The translations under genes were made by a program, and so were the position numbers. The notes under the pieces were generated by a model that made no database searches, was not told the DNA's origin, and saw nothing but the letters and a program-made list of their open reading frames with translations. Of a stretch of DNA of 64,000 bases, positions 9,024-21,389 are shown one piece after another. Each line of letters opens with the position of its first letter. Positions within the stretch are counted from its first letter, which is position 1. This DNA comes from Stutzerimonas stutzeri (GTDB lineage Bacteria > Pseudomonadota > Gammaproteobacteria > Pseudomonadales > Pseudomonadaceae). The stretch is from positions 4,106,001 through 4,170,000 of the forward strand of contig NZ_CP036186.1 of assembly GCF_015291885.1 (NCBI RefSeq), written 5' to 3'.

Positions 9024-10232
9024 ATGCAGCGGCTGTATCGTAAACGCATCGTCCTGGGCGTCGGCGGCGGCATTGCTGCCTACAAGAGTGCCGAGCTGGT
9101 CCGCCGCTTGCGTGACCACGGCGCCGAAGTCCGGGTGGTGATGACCCAGGGCGGACGGGAATTCATCACGCCACTCACTTTGCAGGCGCTCTCCGGTCAC
9201 CCGGTCCATCTGGACCTGCTCGACCCTGCCGCCGAAGCGGCGATGGGGCACATCGAACTGGCCCGCTGGGCCGACCTGGTATTGATCGCCCCGGCCACCG
9301 CCGACCTCATGGCTCGTCTGGCCCAGGGCGTCGCCAATGATCTGCTGACCACCGTGGTGCTGGCGACCAATGCGCCGGTCGCCCTGGCACCGGCCATGAA
9401 CCAGGCCATGTGGGCCGACCCGGCCACCCAGGCCAATCGCGAGTTGCTGCTGGAACGCGGCATTCGTCTGTTCGGTCCCGGTTCCGGCAGCCAGGCCTGC
9501 GGCGACGTCGGCATGGGCCGCATGCTCGAGGCCGATGAACTCGCTCAGGCCGCCGCGAACTGCTTCGCGACCGGGCTGCTGACAGGCAAGCACCTGCTTA
9601 TTACCGCAGGTCCAACCCAGGAAAACATCGACCCGGTTCGCTACATCACCAACCACAGCTCCGGCAAGATGGGCTTCGCCTTGGCCGAGGCGGCCGCCGA
9701 GGCCGGTGCGCGAGTGACGCTGGTGACCGGCCCGGTGTTCCTGCCGACGCCCGATCGCGTGCAGCGCATCGACGTGGTCAGCGCCCGCGACATGCTCGCT
9801 GCCTGCGAAGCCGCGATGCCCTGCGACATCTTCGTCGCTGCAGCAGCAGTAGCCGACTACCGCCCGGAAGTGGTGGCGCCGCACAAACTCAAGAAAGACC
9901 CCAGCACCGGTGACGGCCTGCTGCTGCAAATGGTCCGCAACCCCGACATCCTCGCTACTCTGGCCAGCCGCCCGGACCGCCCGTTCTGTGTCGGGTTCGC
10001 CGCGGAAACCGAGAATCTGCTGGAGTACGCCACGCGCAAGCTGCGCGACAAGAACCTCGACCTGATCGTCGCCAACGATGTGGCCAACCCCAGCATCGGC
10101 TTCAACAGCGAAGACAACGCGGTCAGTGTCATCGACCGCCAGCAACACGAAACCCGCTTCGGCCAGGCCAGCAAGGGACACATTGCCCGCGCGCTGGTGG
10201 CCTTCATCGCCGACCGCTACAAAGAGTCCTGA
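9024..10232 (+). CDS. coaBC: Bifunctional phosphopantothenoylcysteine decarboxylase/phosphopantothenate-cysteine ligase
   Basis: Carries out two steps of coenzyme A synthesis: joining cysteine to 4'-phosphopantothenate (CoaB) and decarboxylating the product (CoaC). In this 402-aa protein the N-terminal flavoprotein domain shows the active-site His in GHIEL (H76), the PAMN motif (N126) and the catalytic Cys in [10 protein letters not shown] (C159). The CoaB domain starts near residue 187 with [17 protein letters not shown] and carries KLKKD. The stop is immediately followed by dut, indicating one operon. Confidence 0.97.
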   Translation: MQRLYRKRIVLGVGGGIAAYKSAELVRRLRDHGAEVRVVMTQGGREFITPLTLQALSGHPVHLDLLDPAAEAAMGHIELARWADLVLIAPATADLMARLAQGVANDLLTTVVLATNAPVALAPAMNQAMWADPATQANRELLLERGIRLFGPGSGSQACGDVGMGRMLEADELAQAAANCFATGLLTGKHLLITAGPTQENIDPVRYITNHSSGKMGFALAEAAAEAGARVTLVTGPVFLPTPDRVQRIDVVSARDMLAACEAAMPCDIFVAAAAVADYRPEVVAPHKLKKDPSTGDGLLLQMVRNPDILATLASRPDRPFCVGFAAETENLLEYATRKLRDKNLDLIVANDVANPSIGFNSEDNAVSVIDRQQHETRFGQASKGHIARALVAFIADRYKES

Positions 10233-10233
10233 C

Positions 10234-10689
10234 ATGCACGCACTTCAAGCCAAGATTCTCGACCCTCGCCTCGGCCAGGATTTCCCGCTGCCCGAATACG
10301 CAACACCGGGCTCTGCCGGCCTGGATCTGCGCGCCATGCTGCAGAGCGACACGGTGCTCGAGCCGGGCCAGACGCTGCTGATTCCCACCGGCATTGCCAT
10401 CCACATCGGCGACCCGGGACTTGCGGCCCTGATCCTGCCGCGTTCGGGCTTGGGCCATAAGCACGGCATCGTGCTCGGCAATCTGGTCGGGCTGATCGAC
10501 TCGGACTACCAGGGCGAGCTGATGGTGTCCTGCTGGAACCGCGGCCAGAGTGCTTTCACCATCGCCGTTGGCGAGCGCATCGCGCAGCTGATGCTGGTGC
10601 CGGTGGTACAGGCGCGCTTCGAGCTGGTCGACAGCTTCGACAGCAGCGATCGCGGCGCTGGCGGCTTCGGACACTCCGGCAGCCACTGA
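10234..10689 (+). CDS. dut: Deoxyuridine 5'-triphosphate nucleotidohydrolase
   Basis: Hydrolyses dUTP to dUMP and pyrophosphate, keeping uracil out of DNA and supplying dUMP for thymidylate. The 151-aa protein starts at ATG 10234, one base after the coaBC stop. All five trimeric dUTPase motifs are present: [10 protein letters not shown] near 25-34, PRSG at 69-72, GLIDSDYQG at 86-94, GERIAQ at 113-118, and the C-terminal arm [10 protein letters not shown] at 140-149. Length and motifs are normal for the family. Confidence 0.97.
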   Translation: MHALQAKILDPRLGQDFPLPEYATPGSAGLDLRAMLQSDTVLEPGQTLLIPTGIAIHIGDPGLAALILPRSGLGHKHGIVLGNLVGLIDSDYQGELMVSCWNRGQSAFTIAVGERIAQLMLVPVVQARFELVDSFDSSDRGAGGFGHSGSH

Positions 10690-10735
10690 GCGATACGCCC
10701 CCGCTTACTTCTTTCAGGATGATTCGAGGAGCTTC

Positions 10736-13309
10736 ATGGCACTCTTCAAGCGCACCGCCAAGGATTCAGGCGTACTGAACCCGGCCGGCACCCGCAGCAA
10801 GCGCGGTGGTTTCGATATCAAGCCACTGCTCGGCGGCTTGTTAAGCAGCCTGATCGGCCTCGGCGCCGCAGCCACCCTGCTCTGGCTGGGCCTGCAGAGT
10901 GCTCAGGAACAACAGCAGACTCAACTCGCCAATGCCTGGGGCCAAAGCCAGGCTAGCGCCCTGCAGCAGGCCCTAAAGCAGCTGCAGAGCGATACCCAGG
11001 CCGTGGTGGACCAGCAGCAACTAGCCGACGCACTTCGGGGCGACGTCGAGCGCAAAAGCGAAGCCGAGCAACGATTGCTGGAGTTGCCTGGCGTGATCGA
11101 CGCGCACCTGAATCTACGCGGCAGGGCTGTGCCAGACACCAACCGCCCAGGTCCGTTGAACTTCGCCGCGCTCGATCTGCTGCAGCGGGTCGAAGCAGGC
11201 CAGTCGCCCGCGCCAGAGGCCTATAAGGTCGACAACCGCTGGCTGCTCTATAGTGCGGTGCCGCTACGCGCAGAGGGCCAGCAGGCCATACGCGGCACCC
11301 TTCTGCTGGTCAGCGATCTTGAACGCCTACTCACTGCGCTTCCGACGCTGCCCGCTGACGCCGGACAGTTACGTTTGACCCAGCAGTTCTCGGGCGCACC
11401 CGAGCAACAGCTGCTGCAACGCGGCGTGGCAGGCGATTCGGCTACTGCGATGGCTCTCGCTAGCGGCAACCCCAACTGGAAGCTGGCATACACGCCAGGC
11501 AACGATACCTCGCAGGCGAAACTCACGCCCCTGCACCTGATAGCCGCGGCATTAGCTGCCCTTGCCGGCATGCTGATCGGCCTGCAGCTGGTGCTCGGCG
11601 CACAGCAACGCAAGCTGCGCGAAGACGTATTGCAGATCAGCCGTCTGCTGCAGGAACTCTCCACCGGCAAGACCATCCAATTACCGGCCTTGAGCCTGCC
11701 GGTCCTCGACGCACTGGCCAGGAACATGGTCCGACTGCCCGTCCGCTCTGCCGGACCGGCTCCGACTCAGGCACCCGCCGCGGCTCCAGCCGTTCGGCCC
11801 GCCAAACCTACCGAGTACGTCGATCCGCGCTTGCCGGAGACCGATATTCTCGACATCGATATTCTCGACGAGGACCAGGACATTTTCGGCCTCGACACCA
11901 AGGAGCGAGAAACCGCAATGAGCAGCGCCAAAGCCCCGAATTTGCCCGCCAGTATCTTTCGTGCCTACGACATCCGCGGCGTAGTCGGCGACAGCCTGAC
12001 CAACGAGACAGCCTACTGGGTCGGCCGAGCCGTCGGCTCCCAGAGCCTCGCCCAAGGCGAGCCCAACGTTTCGGTCGGCCGCGATGGACGCCTGTCGGGT
12101 CCGGAACTGGTACAGCACCTCATACAAGGTCTGCTCGACAGCGGCTGCGATGTCAGCGATATCGGCATGGTTCCGACCCCAGTGCTGTATTACGCCGCCA
12201 ACATCCTTGCCGGAAAGTCCGGCGTAATGCTTACCGGCAGCCACAACCCGCCGGACTACAACGGCTTCAAGATCGTTATCGCCGGCGACACCCTGGCCAA
12301 CGAGCAGATTCAGACGCTACGCAAGCGCATCGAGACCAACGACCTGTCGAGCGGCGTCGGCAAGGTCGAGCAGGTCGATGTACTTGAACGCTACTTCCAG
12401 CAGATTCGCAGTGACATCGCCATGGCCAAACCCATGAAGGTGGTCGTCGACTGCGGTAACGGCGTCGCCGGCGTCATCGCCCCGCGCATGATCGAAGCAC
12501 TGGGCTGCACCGTGATTCCGCTGTACTGCGACGTCGACGGCAACTTCCCCAATCACCATCCGGATCCGGGCAAACCGGAAAATTTGGTCGACCTGATCGC
12601 CAAGGTAAAATCCGAGAAGGCCGATTTGGGTCTGGCATTCGACGGCGACGGCGACCGCGTCGGCGTGGTGACCAACGCCGGCACCATGATCTATCCGGAT
12701 CGTCTGCTGATGCTCTTTGCCAAGGATGTGGTTTCGCGCAATCCCGGTGCAGACATCATTTTCGACGTCAAATGCACGCGTCGCCTCACCCCGCTGATCA
12801 GCGGCTACGGCGGGCGCCCGGTGATGTGGAAGACCGGTCACTCGCTGATCAAGAAAAAGATGAAGGAGTCCGGCGCATTGCTGGCCGGCGAGATGAGCGG
12901 CCATATCTTCTTCAAGGAGCGCTGGTTCGGCTTCGACGACGGGATCTATAGCGCCACACGCCTGCTGGAAATTCTCAGCCAGGACAAGCGCGATGCCGAG
13001 CAGGTGTTCGCAGCGTTCCCCTGCGATATCTCGACACCGGAAATCAACATCACGGTGACAGAAGAAAGCAAATTCACCATCATGGACGCCCTGCAACGCG
13101 ACGCTCAGTGGGGCGAAGCCAACCTGATCACCCTCGACGGTGTACGGGTCGACTATCCCAAGGGTTGGGGTCTGATTCGCGCGTCGAACACCACGCCGGT
13201 CCTGGTGCTGCGCTTCGAAGCCGATAGCGAGGAAGAACTCAGCCGCATCCAGGACGTCTTCCGCGTACAGCTGCTCAACGTTGCACCCGACCTCAAACTG
13301 CCGTTCTGA
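10736..13309 (+). CDS. algC: Phosphomannomutase/phosphoglucomutase, long membrane-anchored form
   Basis: Interconverts hexose 1- and 6-phosphates for alginate, lipopolysaccharide and related sugar nucleotides. The 857-aa frame starts at ATG 10736 behind GAGGAG. The N-terminal ~394 residues are not part of the enzyme: membrane segments lie near 30-52 and 262-288 and enclose a predicted periplasmic domain, then a Pro/Ala-rich linker and an acidic stretch (ETDILDIDILDEDQD). The enzyme part carries the phosphoserine loop TGSHNP and the metal loop DGDGDR. An internal ATG at 11918 (residue 395) follows AGGAG and would give exactly 463 aa, the length of classical AlgC. Counted from there, the phosphoserine is Ser108, as in P. 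aeruginosa. Two products from one gene are therefore likely. argB follows 15 bases later. Confidence 0.93.
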   Translation: MALFKRTAKDSGVLNPAGTRSKRGGFDIKPLLGGLLSSLIGLGAAATLLWLGLQSAQEQQQTQLANAWGQSQASALQQALKQLQSDTQAVVDQQQLADALRGDVERKSEAEQRLLELPGVIDAHLNLRGRAVPDTNRPGPLNFAALDLLQRVEAGQSPAPEAYKVDNRWLLYSAVPLRAEGQQAIRGTLLLVSDLERLLTALPTLPADAGQLRLTQQFSGAPEQQLLQRGVAGDSATAMALASGNPNWKLAYTPGNDTSQAKLTPLHLIAAALAALAGMLIGLQLVLGAQQRKLREDVLQISRLLQELSTGKTIQLPALSLPVLDALARNMVRLPVRSAGPAPTQAPAAAPAVRPAKPTEYVDPRLPETDILDIDILDEDQDIFGLDTKERETAMSSAKAPNLPASIFRAYDIRGVVGDSLTNETAYWVGRAVGSQSLAQGEPNVSVGRDGRLSGPELVQHLIQGLLDSGCDVSDIGMVPTPVLYYAANILAGKSGVMLTGSHNPPDYNGFKIVIAGDTLANEQIQTLRKRIETNDLSSGVGKVEQVDVLERYFQQIRSDIAMAKPMKVVVDCGNGVAGVIAPRMIEALGCTVIPLYCDVDGNFPNHHPDPGKPENLVDLIAKVKSEKADLGLAFDGDGDRVGVVTNAGTMIYPDRLLMLFAKDVVSRNPGADIIFDVKCTRRLTPLISGYGGRPVMWKTGHSLIKKKMKESGALLAGEMSGHIFFKERWFGFDDGIYSATRLLEILSQDKRDAEQVFAAFPCDISTPEINITVTEESKFTIMDALQRDAQWGEANLITLDGVRVDYPKGWGLIRASNTTPVLVLRFEADSEEELSRIQDVFRVQLLNVAPDLKLPF

Positions 13310-14227
<918 letters not shown>

Positions 14228-14241
14228 AGCAACTGCAAAAG

Positions 14242-14268
14242 AAAAGGGGAGCCGAAGCTCCCCTTTTT
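14242..14268 (+). terminator. Intrinsic terminator after argB
   Basis: A perfect stem of A-rich plus GGGGAGC, tetraloop CGAA, then GCTCCCC and a run of five T. The symmetrical A/T flanks mean it can also end transcripts of the convergent minus-strand permease gene. Confidence 0.92.
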
Positions 14269-14297
14269 AATGCCGTCGATTTGTGCCGCCAGACCAA

Positions 14298-15773
14298 TCA
14301 AAGATCGATACGGAACGACTCGAGCATCGCCGGGATACCTGGGAACATACCGATACCCAACATTACGGCGCATAGAACTATGAATACGATCGTCGGGATC
14401 ACCCAGCGATGCAGGTGGCTCAAGGACTGACCGCGCTCCTTGTCACCGATTAGCCCCAGGTTGTCGAGCAGAACAGTCAGCGACCAACCGAACACCGGGT
14501 TAACCAGCGCTGACGAGAAAATTACGATAGCGGCGGACTGCGACGTCTTCCCTTCGCGAGTCATCTGCATCCCAGCCTCCAGCAGCGGCAGGAACACCCC
14601 CACCATCAGCGCCACGCTCAGCACCGGCGGCCATATCGCCAGGTCCATCGGATAACCCCATAGCGCAGCTACAACGCAGAGCAGACCGGTGAGCAATGCA
14701 CCGGCGGGAATCGGCCGCTTGGCGATGGCGGCCGGCACCATGAAGGTACCCCAGGATGACGCCAGGTTGCCGCCGCCCAGCGAAGTGCCGACGATCTGCC
14801 GCGCCGCCGCTACGCACATGGTGTCATCTATGTTCATCAGCACTTTCTTCGCCTTCGGCGGGTAGTTGAGCTGCTGGAACACGCGATGACCGAGGAAGTC
14901 CGGCGACCACATCGCCACCGCCAACACGGCGAAGGGCGCGACGGCGATGAAATGATGCAACTCGGGCAGACCAATCTGCCAGCCGGTGTCATCACCCCAC
15001 CAGTACATCGGATTCAGGTTGGGCACGCCAGGCTCGGTGGTGAACTCGAACGGTGCGCCCATGAGAAAGGCGATCAGGGCTGCTAATGCCGAGCCAAGCG
15101 GGATTGCCAGCCAGCGCATACGGATATGTTCGAGATAAGCGTACATCACGATGGTCGCGAACACCACGACGAAGGCGATGTAACCCATATCGAAGCTGTC
15201 TGCCCAGCCGAACAGCTTCTTGATCTGCGAGGTGATGCCGATAAAGCCCAGGTAGAGCAGCAGGCCACCGCACACACCATCGCTGGTCAGGCGCGCCAAC
15301 AGACTGCCGCCCTTGAATACACCCAGAGTGAAGCCGAGCACGCCGACCATGATACCCAGCGCCATCGGGTGGCCGCCCGACGCGACGATCAATGGAATCA
15401 GCGGAATCAGTGGGCCATGGGTACCGGCCAGATTGGCAGTCGGGTTGAGAAAGCCGGAGAACAGCACCACGAACAGCACCGCGGCAATCAGCATTTCGTA
15501 GCGGGCGTTCTCGATGACGAACTCATTGGACAGCCCCATCGGACCGGCAAAGGCCGCGACGACCGCGGCCACCATGACGATCTTGCCAATGGTTGCAGCC
15601 ATCGCCGGCACCCAGTCTTCATACTCGAAGCGGTAGTCTCGAAACGGCAGGTTTATGCCCCAGCGCTTCGGCGCCATGATCTCGAGTTCGTGCTCAAGAT
15701 AATCGGAGCGAGTCGCGAAATTTCCCTTCGGCTTATGGAGCTCCTGATAACTGCGTAGGTCCCTATCATTCAT
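14298..15773 (-). CDS. DUF3360-like polytopic membrane protein, putative permease
   Basis: A 491-aa protein with a polar N-terminal ~50 residues (motifs APKRWGINLPFRDYRFE) followed by about 12 hydrophobic segments. Two glycine-rich breaks, NPTANLAGTHGPLIPLIP and GGNLASSWGTFMVPAA, resemble the half-helix crossings of SulP/SLC26 and nucleobase permeases, suggesting an anion or small-molecule transporter. From memory it fits the uncharacterised family DUF3360; I could not check this. The start at ATG 15773 has only a weak ribosome site. It converges on argB with the shared terminator between. Confidence 0.72.
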   Translation of the reverse strand: MNDRDLRSYQELHKPKGNFATRSDYLEHELEIMAPKRWGINLPFRDYRFEYEDWVPAMAATIGKIVMVAAVVAAFAGPMGLSNEFVIENARYEMLIAAVLFVVLFSGFLNPTANLAGTHGPLIPLIPLIVASGGHPMALGIMVGVLGFTLGVFKGGSLLARLTSDGVCGGLLLYLGFIGITSQIKKLFGWADSFDMGYIAFVVVFATIVMYAYLEHIRMRWLAIPLGSALAALIAFLMGAPFEFTTEPGVPNLNPMYWWGDDTGWQIGLPELHHFIAVAPFAVLAVAMWSPDFLGHRVFQQLNYPPKAKKVLMNIDDTMCVAAARQIVGTSLGGGNLASSWGTFMVPAAIAKRPIPAGALLTGLLCVVAALWGYPMDLAIWPPVLSVALMVGVFLPLLEAGMQMTREGKTSQSAAIVIFSSALVNPVFGWSLTVLLDNLGLIGDKERGQSLSHLHRWVIPTIVFIVLCAVMLGIGMFPGIPAMLESFRIDL

Positions 15774-15994
15774 GATATTCAGCCATACCGAAAATTTCGC
15801 GACACGGTACAGACTGCCCCCCCTGAACTCATCCCTACCTTGAAACTATTGAGTTAGAGCGGTCGTTATGATAGCAAGCAAGCTACCCATCAAGCAGCAG
15901 TGAGACGGACCACCAACCCGAGACGTTTAGAGGCGGATTTGTTGGGAGGGGAAATCAGGGGATATCGAACGGGAGCTCCGCTGGGCAGCGAAGA

Positions 15995-16588
15995 TTACTG
16001 CGTTTGCCCGAGCAACTCGGCGACGCGCTGCCGATCATTGGCAAAACTGACCTCGGCATCGGCGCGCGCCTTTTCGAATCGAGTGAGGTCGCGTAGCAGG
16101 CTTTGCTCTTCCTTCTCAAGATTCTTGATCTGCGCCAGGAGGTTATCCGGCACCTTGCGACCAGCACGCTCATGATTGGCCGCTTGCTTCTGCAGACTAC
16201 TGCGCTGATTCCGAATCGACTGCAGGTTTCCCCGAGCCAATCCGATGACGCTGCCCAGCTCGGCCAGCTTGCGCGTCTCGGCACGCTCCACATCCTCGAC
16301 ACTGGCATACAGACGAAGCAACTGGGCATCCGACGCGTCACGCGCCTTCTGCGCCTGCAGCCGGGCGAACTCCTCGGCGCTCGGCGCCGGTGGCACCACA
16401 CGAATGACCCGCCCTTGCTCATTGAGGACCTGATAGCCGCGCGAGATGTGCTGCGGCGGCACACCATGTCGATCAAGCACCACCACCCCACGCTCGTCCA
16501 CATAGCGATACAGTTCGGCAGCCGAAGCCAGTGCCGGGTATACGACTCCCAGCAAAAGCATCATTCGAACGGCTACCGATTTGCGCAT
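15995..16588 (-). CDS. DUF4124-domain exported protein
   Basis: This 197-aa protein begins with a signal peptide (residues 1-23, ending ALASAA). The mature N-terminus ELYRYVDERGVVVLD is the DUF4124 motif common in small secreted proteobacterial proteins. The remainder is a long charged helix (about 85-190) likely to form a coiled coil. AGGTG precedes the ATG. Function is unknown. It follows pyrE on the same strand with a 20-base gap, so it may be transcribed with it. Confidence 0.82.
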   Translation of the reverse strand: MRKSVAVRMMLLLGVVYPALASAAELYRYVDERGVVVLDRHGVPPQHISRGYQVLNEQGRVIRVVPPAPSAEEFARLQAQKARDASDAQLLRLYASVEDVERAETRKLAELGSVIGLARGNLQSIRNQRSSLQKQAANHERAGRKVPDNLLAQIKNLEKEEQSLLRDLTRFEKARADAEVSFANDRQRVAELLGQTQ

Positions 16589-16608
16589 GGTGGAACACCT
16601 ATCCTGGG

Positions 16609-17250
16609 TCAGATTCCATACTGCGCGCGATAGGCCTCAACCGCGGGCAGATACTGTTTCAACTGAACATCGTCGGCGAGATATTCCAGCACTTGCTCGA
16701 GCGACACAATACTGATTACTGGCATTCGATAATCACGTTCAACTTCTTGAATCGCCGACAGCTCTCCCTGCCCTCTTTCCTGGCGATTCAACGCAATCAG
16801 GACACCGGCCGCCTCGGCGTTCTGGGCCCGGATGATGTGCATTACCTCTCGGATTGCAGTGCCTGCAGTGATCACGTCATCAACGATCAGCACGCGACCG
16901 GCCAGCGGTGCGCCGACCAGAGTTCCGCCCTCGCCGTGATCCTTGGCCTCTTTGCGGTTGAAACACCAGGGCAAGTCGCGCTGATGCTGCTCAGCCAGGG
17001 CAATAGCCGTGGCGGCCCCCAAGGGAATGCCCTTGTAGGCCGGACCGAAGATGACGTCGAAGTCCAGACCGCTCTGCATCACCGCCGAAGCGTAGAAGCG
17101 CCCTAGCTGAGCCAGCGCACTGCCACTGTTGAACAGGCCGGCGTTGAAGAAATAAGGGCTGGTGCGGCCCGACTTGAGAGTGAACTCACCGAAACGCAAA
17201 ACGCCGCGCTCGATGGCGAAGCGAATGAACTCGCGCTGGTACGCCTGCAT
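16609..17250 (-). CDS. pyrE: Orotate phosphoribosyltransferase
   Basis: Makes orotidine 5'-phosphate from orotate and PRPP in pyrimidine synthesis. The 213-aa protein carries the PRPP-binding motif [10 protein letters not shown] at 123-132, the flexible-loop region [12 protein letters not shown] at 98-109 and the N-terminal [11 protein letters not shown]. It is divergent from crc with 86 bases between the starts, the arrangement known from other pseudomonads. Confidence 0.97.
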   Translation of the reverse strand: MQAYQREFIRFAIERGVLRFGEFTLKSGRTSPYFFNAGLFNSGSALAQLGRFYASAVMQSGLDFDVIFGPAYKGIPLGAATAIALAEQHQRDLPWCFNRKEAKDHGEGGTLVGAPLAGRVLIVDDVITAGTAIREVMHIIRAQNAEAAGVLIALNRQERGQGELSAIQEVERDYRMPVISIVSLEQVLEYLADDVQLKQYLPAVEAYRAQYGI

Positions 17251-17336
17251 GAGGAAATTTCCCGGAAAACCACTGTTTTAGCTAATTGCGAAGAGCTTGG
17301 GTTATCATACACGCACGTGTTTTTTAGGGGCCATTT

Positions 17337-18116
17337 ATGCGGATCATCAGTGTCAACGTGAATGGCATTCAAGCGGCGGCACAGCGAGGATTGCTCAGCT
17401 GGCTGCAAGCGCAGAATGCCGATGTCATCTGCCTGCAGGATACCCGCGCCTCTGCCTTGGAACTCGACGATCCGGCCTATCAGCTGGACGGTTATTTTCT
17501 CTATGCCTGCGATGCCGAGATTCCGGAGCAGGGAGGCGTGGCGCTCTATTCCAGGCTGCAGCCCAAAGCCGTCATCATGGGGCTGGGCTTCGAGACGGCA
17601 GATCGCTATGGACGCTATCTGCAGGCCGATTTTGACAAGGTCAGCATTGCCAGCCTCCTCGCGCCGTCTGGCCAAGGCGGTGACGCTGGCCTGAATCACA
17701 AGCTCAAGTTCATGGACGACTTCGCTCACTATATGGACAAGCAGCGTCGCAAGCGCCGCGAGTACATCTATTGCGGCTCGCTGTACGTCGCCCATCAGAA
17801 GCTTGACGTGAAAAATTGGCGCGACTGTCAGCAGGACCCTGGGTTCCTGGCACCGGAGCGCGCCTGGCTGGACGAGATCTTTGGCAACATGGGCTATATC
17901 GACGCACTGCGCGAGGTCAACCGCGAAGGCGATCTGTTCAGCTGGTGGCCGGATACCGAGCAAGCTGAGATGCTCAACCTCGGCTGGCGCTTCGATTATC
18001 AGATACTCACGTCCGGCCTGCGCCGCTTCGTGCGCAACGCCCGCCTACCACGGCAGCCGCGCTTCTCCCAGCACGCACCGCTGATCGTCGACTACGACTG
18101 GACGCTGAGCCTCTGA
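17337..18116 (+). CDS. crc: Catabolite repression control protein Crc
   Basis: Crc works with Hfq to hold A-rich mRNA leaders in a translation-blocking complex when preferred carbon sources are present. The 259-aa protein has the endonuclease/exonuclease/phosphatase fold related to exonuclease III (MRIISVNVNGIQAA, PEQGGVALYSR, SQHAPLIVDYD), but the Pseudomonas protein is known to lack nuclease activity. The full length and the divergent pyrE neighbour match Pseudomonas Crc rather than XthA. Several candidate Crc/Hfq target leaders lie in this same window. Confidence 0.95.
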   Translation: MRIISVNVNGIQAAAQRGLLSWLQAQNADVICLQDTRASALELDDPAYQLDGYFLYACDAEIPEQGGVALYSRLQPKAVIMGLGFETADRYGRYLQADFDKVSIASLLAPSGQGGDAGLNHKLKFMDDFAHYMDKQRRKRREYIYCGSLYVAHQKLDVKNWRDCQQDPGFLAPERAWLDEIFGNMGYIDALREVNREGDLFSWWPDTEQAEMLNLGWRFDYQILTSGLRRFVRNARLPRQPRFSQHAPLIVDYDWTLSL

Positions 18117-18125
18117 GGGCTCAGC
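18104..18125. terminator. Hairpin between convergent crc and the DUF4870 gene
   Basis: A perfect 8-bp stem GCTGAGCC / GGCTCAGC with a 6-base loop overlaps the crc stop codon. There is no U-run, so termination efficiency is uncertain. Confidence 0.4.
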
Positions 18126-18132
18126 GCTCGCC

Positions 18133-18501
18133 TTACTTGACGATTCGCCAGCAGAACGGATAGCGGTAGGGCTTGCCCTCATTGGCGCGAATGCCGGCGA
18201 TCACCACCAGCACCAGCGCCACCACGCTTGCCAGAACCATCAACGGAAAACCGATGAGGATCCAGGCGAGCACGCCGCAAATCATTAGCACGATGCTGAA
18301 GGTGAGCTGAAAATTCAGTGCTTCCTTGCCCTGCTGATCGACGAAGGGATCCACGTCCTTCTTCAACTGCCAGACGATCAGCGGGCCGATCACATTGCCG
18401 ATCATCGGCGCCAGAAACCAGAAGAACGCCGAGTAATGGCAGAACATCGCCCACTGACGCGCCTCGCGACTGGGCAGAGGAACGAGATCCTGATCGGCCA
18501 T
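18133..18501 (-). CDS. DUF4870 membrane protein
   Basis: A 122-aa protein with three hydrophobic segments and the family-typical stretches FCHYSAFFWFLAPMIGNVIGP and DQQGKEALNFQLT. ATG 18501 is chosen because GAGGAGG lies 8 bases upstream; the GTG directly before it is too close. Function is unknown. It lies just downstream of rph on the same strand. Confidence 0.85.
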   Translation of the reverse strand: MADQDLVPLPSREARQWAMFCHYSAFFWFLAPMIGNVIGPLIVWQLKKDVDPFVDQQGKEALNFQLTFSIVLMICGVLAWILIGFPLMVLASVVALVLVVIAGIRANEGKPYRYPFCWRIVK

Positions 18502-18518
18502 CACACGCGCCTCCTCTT

Positions 18519-19241
18519 TCAGTCTGCCAGCGCCGCGCGCTGCAATTCGAACAGCTCCCGTACGCCGTCATGGGCCAAGGCCAACATGGCATTGAGCTCG
18601 TCGGGGTGGAAGGGTGCACCTTCAGCGGTACCCTGGATCTCGATGAAGCCACCCGCGTCAGTCATCACCACGTTCAAATCGGTTTCTGCCGCGGAGTCTT
18701 CCAGGTAATCCAGATCCAACACCGGCTCGCCCTGATAGATACCCACCGAAACCGCAGCGATCATCTGCTTGATCGGATCGCCAGACTTCAAACCGCCCCG
18801 TTTCTTCAGCACCTTGAGCGCATCGATGACCGCCACCATGGCACCAGTGATAGACGCTGTGCGCGTGCCACCGTCGGCCTGGATCACATCGCAGTCGATG
18901 AACAATGTGTTCTCGCCGAGCTTGCTCATATCGAGCGCTGCACGCAGCGAACGACCAATCAGACGCTGGATTTCCAGGGTGCGGCCACCCTGCTTGCCGC
19001 GCGTAGCTTCGCGCTGGTTCCGGTCGCCGGTGGCGCGCGGCAACATGCCATATTCGGCAGTCAACCAACCCTGCCCCTGCCCTTTCAGGAAGCGCGGAAC
19101 GCCGTTCTCGATGCTGACGGTGCAGATCACCTTGGTATCGCCGAACTCCACCAGCACAGAACCTTCAGCGTGCTTGGTGTAGTTACGGGTGATACGGATC
19201 GAGCGCAGCTGGTCGGCGGCACGCCCACTGGGTCGCTTCAT
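18519..19241 (-). CDS. rph: Ribonuclease PH
   Basis: A phosphate-dependent 3'-5' exonuclease that trims tRNA 3' ends. The 240-aa protein is complete, with the N-terminal [13 protein letters not shown], the substrate-binding region [21 protein letters not shown] (read as separate conserved blocks [12 protein letters not shown] and [11 protein letters not shown]) and the conserved [16 protein letters not shown]. It is divergent from yicC with a 153-base gap, the standard gamma-proteobacterial arrangement. Confidence 0.97.
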   Translation of the reverse strand: MKRPSGRAADQLRSIRITRNYTKHAEGSVLVEFGDTKVICTVSIENGVPRFLKGQGQGWLTAEYGMLPRATGDRNQREATRGKQGGRTLEIQRLIGRSLRAALDMSKLGENTLFIDCDVIQADGGTRTASITGAMVAVIDALKVLKKRGGLKSGDPIKQMIAAVSVGIYQGEPVLDLDYLEDSAAETDLNVVMTDAGGFIEIQGTAEGAPFHPDELNAMLALAHDGVRELFELQRAALAD

Positions 19242-19394
19242 GAATACACGTCCTGCTAGAAAAGAAAGTAACCAGCATTATAGGGCCCATTGGTTACGAA
19301 TAGGGTCGCGGCCGTCAGGGCATCACTGCAGCGGCACCCAGTTTTCCTTTACAATCCTTCGCCTTTCGCAGCCCGCATTCGAGAGGTAACCCCG

Positions 19395-20949
<1,555 letters not shown>

Positions 20950-21065
20950 ACCGGCCAACGTGCAGCGCCGCAGAAACAGCGCTTCCATTAAGGCTGGTGA
21001 TTTTTTAGACTACTCCGTCCGCTCGCCCATTCGGGCACGCTCTACCGCTACTGATGAGGAACACC

Positions 21066-21329
21066 ATGGCCCGCGTTACCGTTGAAGATTGCCTAGACAA
21101 CGTCGATAACCGCTTCGAGCTGGTCATGCTCGCTACCAAGCGCTCGCGGCAGCTGGCTACCGGCGGCAAGGAGCCCAAGGTGGCGTGGGAAAATGACAAG
21201 CCAACCGTCGTGGCCCTGCGTGAAATCGCTTCCGGCCTGGTCGACTACGATGTCATTGCACAGGACGAAATCGTTGACGACGAACCGCTCTTCACCCAGT
21301 ACGAGGAAGAGCCGAACGAGGCCATCTGA
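21066..21329 (+). CDS. rpoZ: RNA polymerase omega subunit
   Basis: The 87-aa omega subunit assists folding of beta' and contributes to the ppGpp site of RNA polymerase. The conserved start is ATG 21066 ([20 protein letters not shown]), four codons inside the longer open frame. GAGG lies 9 bases upstream. It is followed by spoT after 60 bases. Confidence 0.97.
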   Translation: MARVTVEDCLDNVDNRFELVMLATKRSRQLATGGKEPKVAWENDKPTVVALREIASGLVDYDVIAQDEIVDDEPLFTQYEEEPNEAI

Positions 21330-21389
21330 TTAAATGCCAGGTCGAAGTCGAACCGATAACATCGAAGCCCGCTGGCGAGGAGCACTATC

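Noticed and set aside
8985..10235. 416-residue frame antisense to coaBC
   Set aside because: coaBC carries all catalytic motifs; the opposite frame shows no family pattern.
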